Below, one piece after another: positions 63,778 to 64,000 of a DNA stretch of 64,000 bases (its first letter is position 1; every line of letters starts with the position of its first letter). The stretch covers positions 19,184,143 through 19,248,142 of the forward strand of contig NC_044919.1 of assembly GCF_003576645.1 (NCBI RefSeq), written 5' to 3'. A program made the position numbers and the translations under genes. This DNA is from Ipomoea triloba (Eukaryota > Streptophyta > Magnoliopsida > Solanales > Convolvulaceae). Under the pieces are notes generated by a model. It did not search any database. It was given only the letters and a program-made list of their open reading frames with translations, and was not told the origin of the DNA.

Positions 63778-64000
63778 GAATTCATATTAACCACCAAGGG
63801 TGGTGTATAAACCATCCACTAAGAAATGGAAGGAGATAACCTTAGCTATAGATGTGGTATGTACGTAAAGTATATGTTTACCTTCTTCCTTATGAACTAC
63901 AGTTTTAAGTATTTGAAAAAATTGAAGTAAATTATAATCATAACATCTCTTTATTTCCTATATTTGGCTGAAAACCAAACAAATGATCTATCAACCAAAT
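63778..64000. other. No gene seen to the window end
   Basis: Unremarkable AT-rich sequence. Confidence 0.4.

Overview
The window is AT-rich nuclear DNA of a flowering plant, most likely a eudicot. The evidence is GT-AG introns, plant LTR-retrotransposon clades, Helitrons, MULEs, and an insertion of plastid DNA carrying petA-psbJ-psbL-psbF-psbE-petL. I cannot name the species. Most of the window is transposons, nested in each other and broken. Only three protein genes look open and plausibly intact: a GRF zinc-finger gene inside a MULE, an RPA-like single-stranded-DNA-binding gene beside a Helitron terminus, and an RWP-RK gene at the right end.

Layout. 1-5379: 3' part of a Tekay/Del-type Ty3/gypsy element and its very long LTR. 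5380-14930: a patchwork of a repeat family here called X, Helitrons in minus orientation (one with both ends and a matching empty site), Helitron-type RPA exons, and a foldback MULE-MITE. A 1581-bp perfect duplication across a single N is probably an assembly error. 16238-20022: a compact, decayed Ty1/copia element with 158-bp LTRs. 22825-29342: a two-gene Mutator-like element with about 250-bp TIRs. Its transposase and a GRF zinc-finger gene are convergent, as in maize MuDR, and one TIR is split by a TTA-flanked Harbinger-type element. 30608-31180: LINE and CACTA fragments. 31937-38109: rearranged plastid DNA with two large inverted repeats. 38666-39988: a non-autonomous MULE with a 9-10 bp target duplication. 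41262-50330: a decayed hAT gene interrupted by a Tat-type gypsy element and by a second foldback MITE.

50846-56200: LINE fragments, an RPA relic, a captured serine carboxypeptidase (S28) fragment arranged as a near-perfect hairpin, and a Helitron helicase relic. 56954-57893 is an assembly gap inside (TA)n. 59286-63777: a Helitron 3' end, the intact RPA-like gene, a short orphan exon-like frame and the RWP-RK gene.

The isolated single Ns (6591, 23306, 25294, 33925, 44512, 61526) behave as contig joins: three of them sit exactly where sequence is duplicated, inverted or missing. The best candidates for new biology are the MULE with a GRF gene in the mudrB position, the S28 hairpin locus, and the Helitron whose 5' terminus lies in a tandem array.
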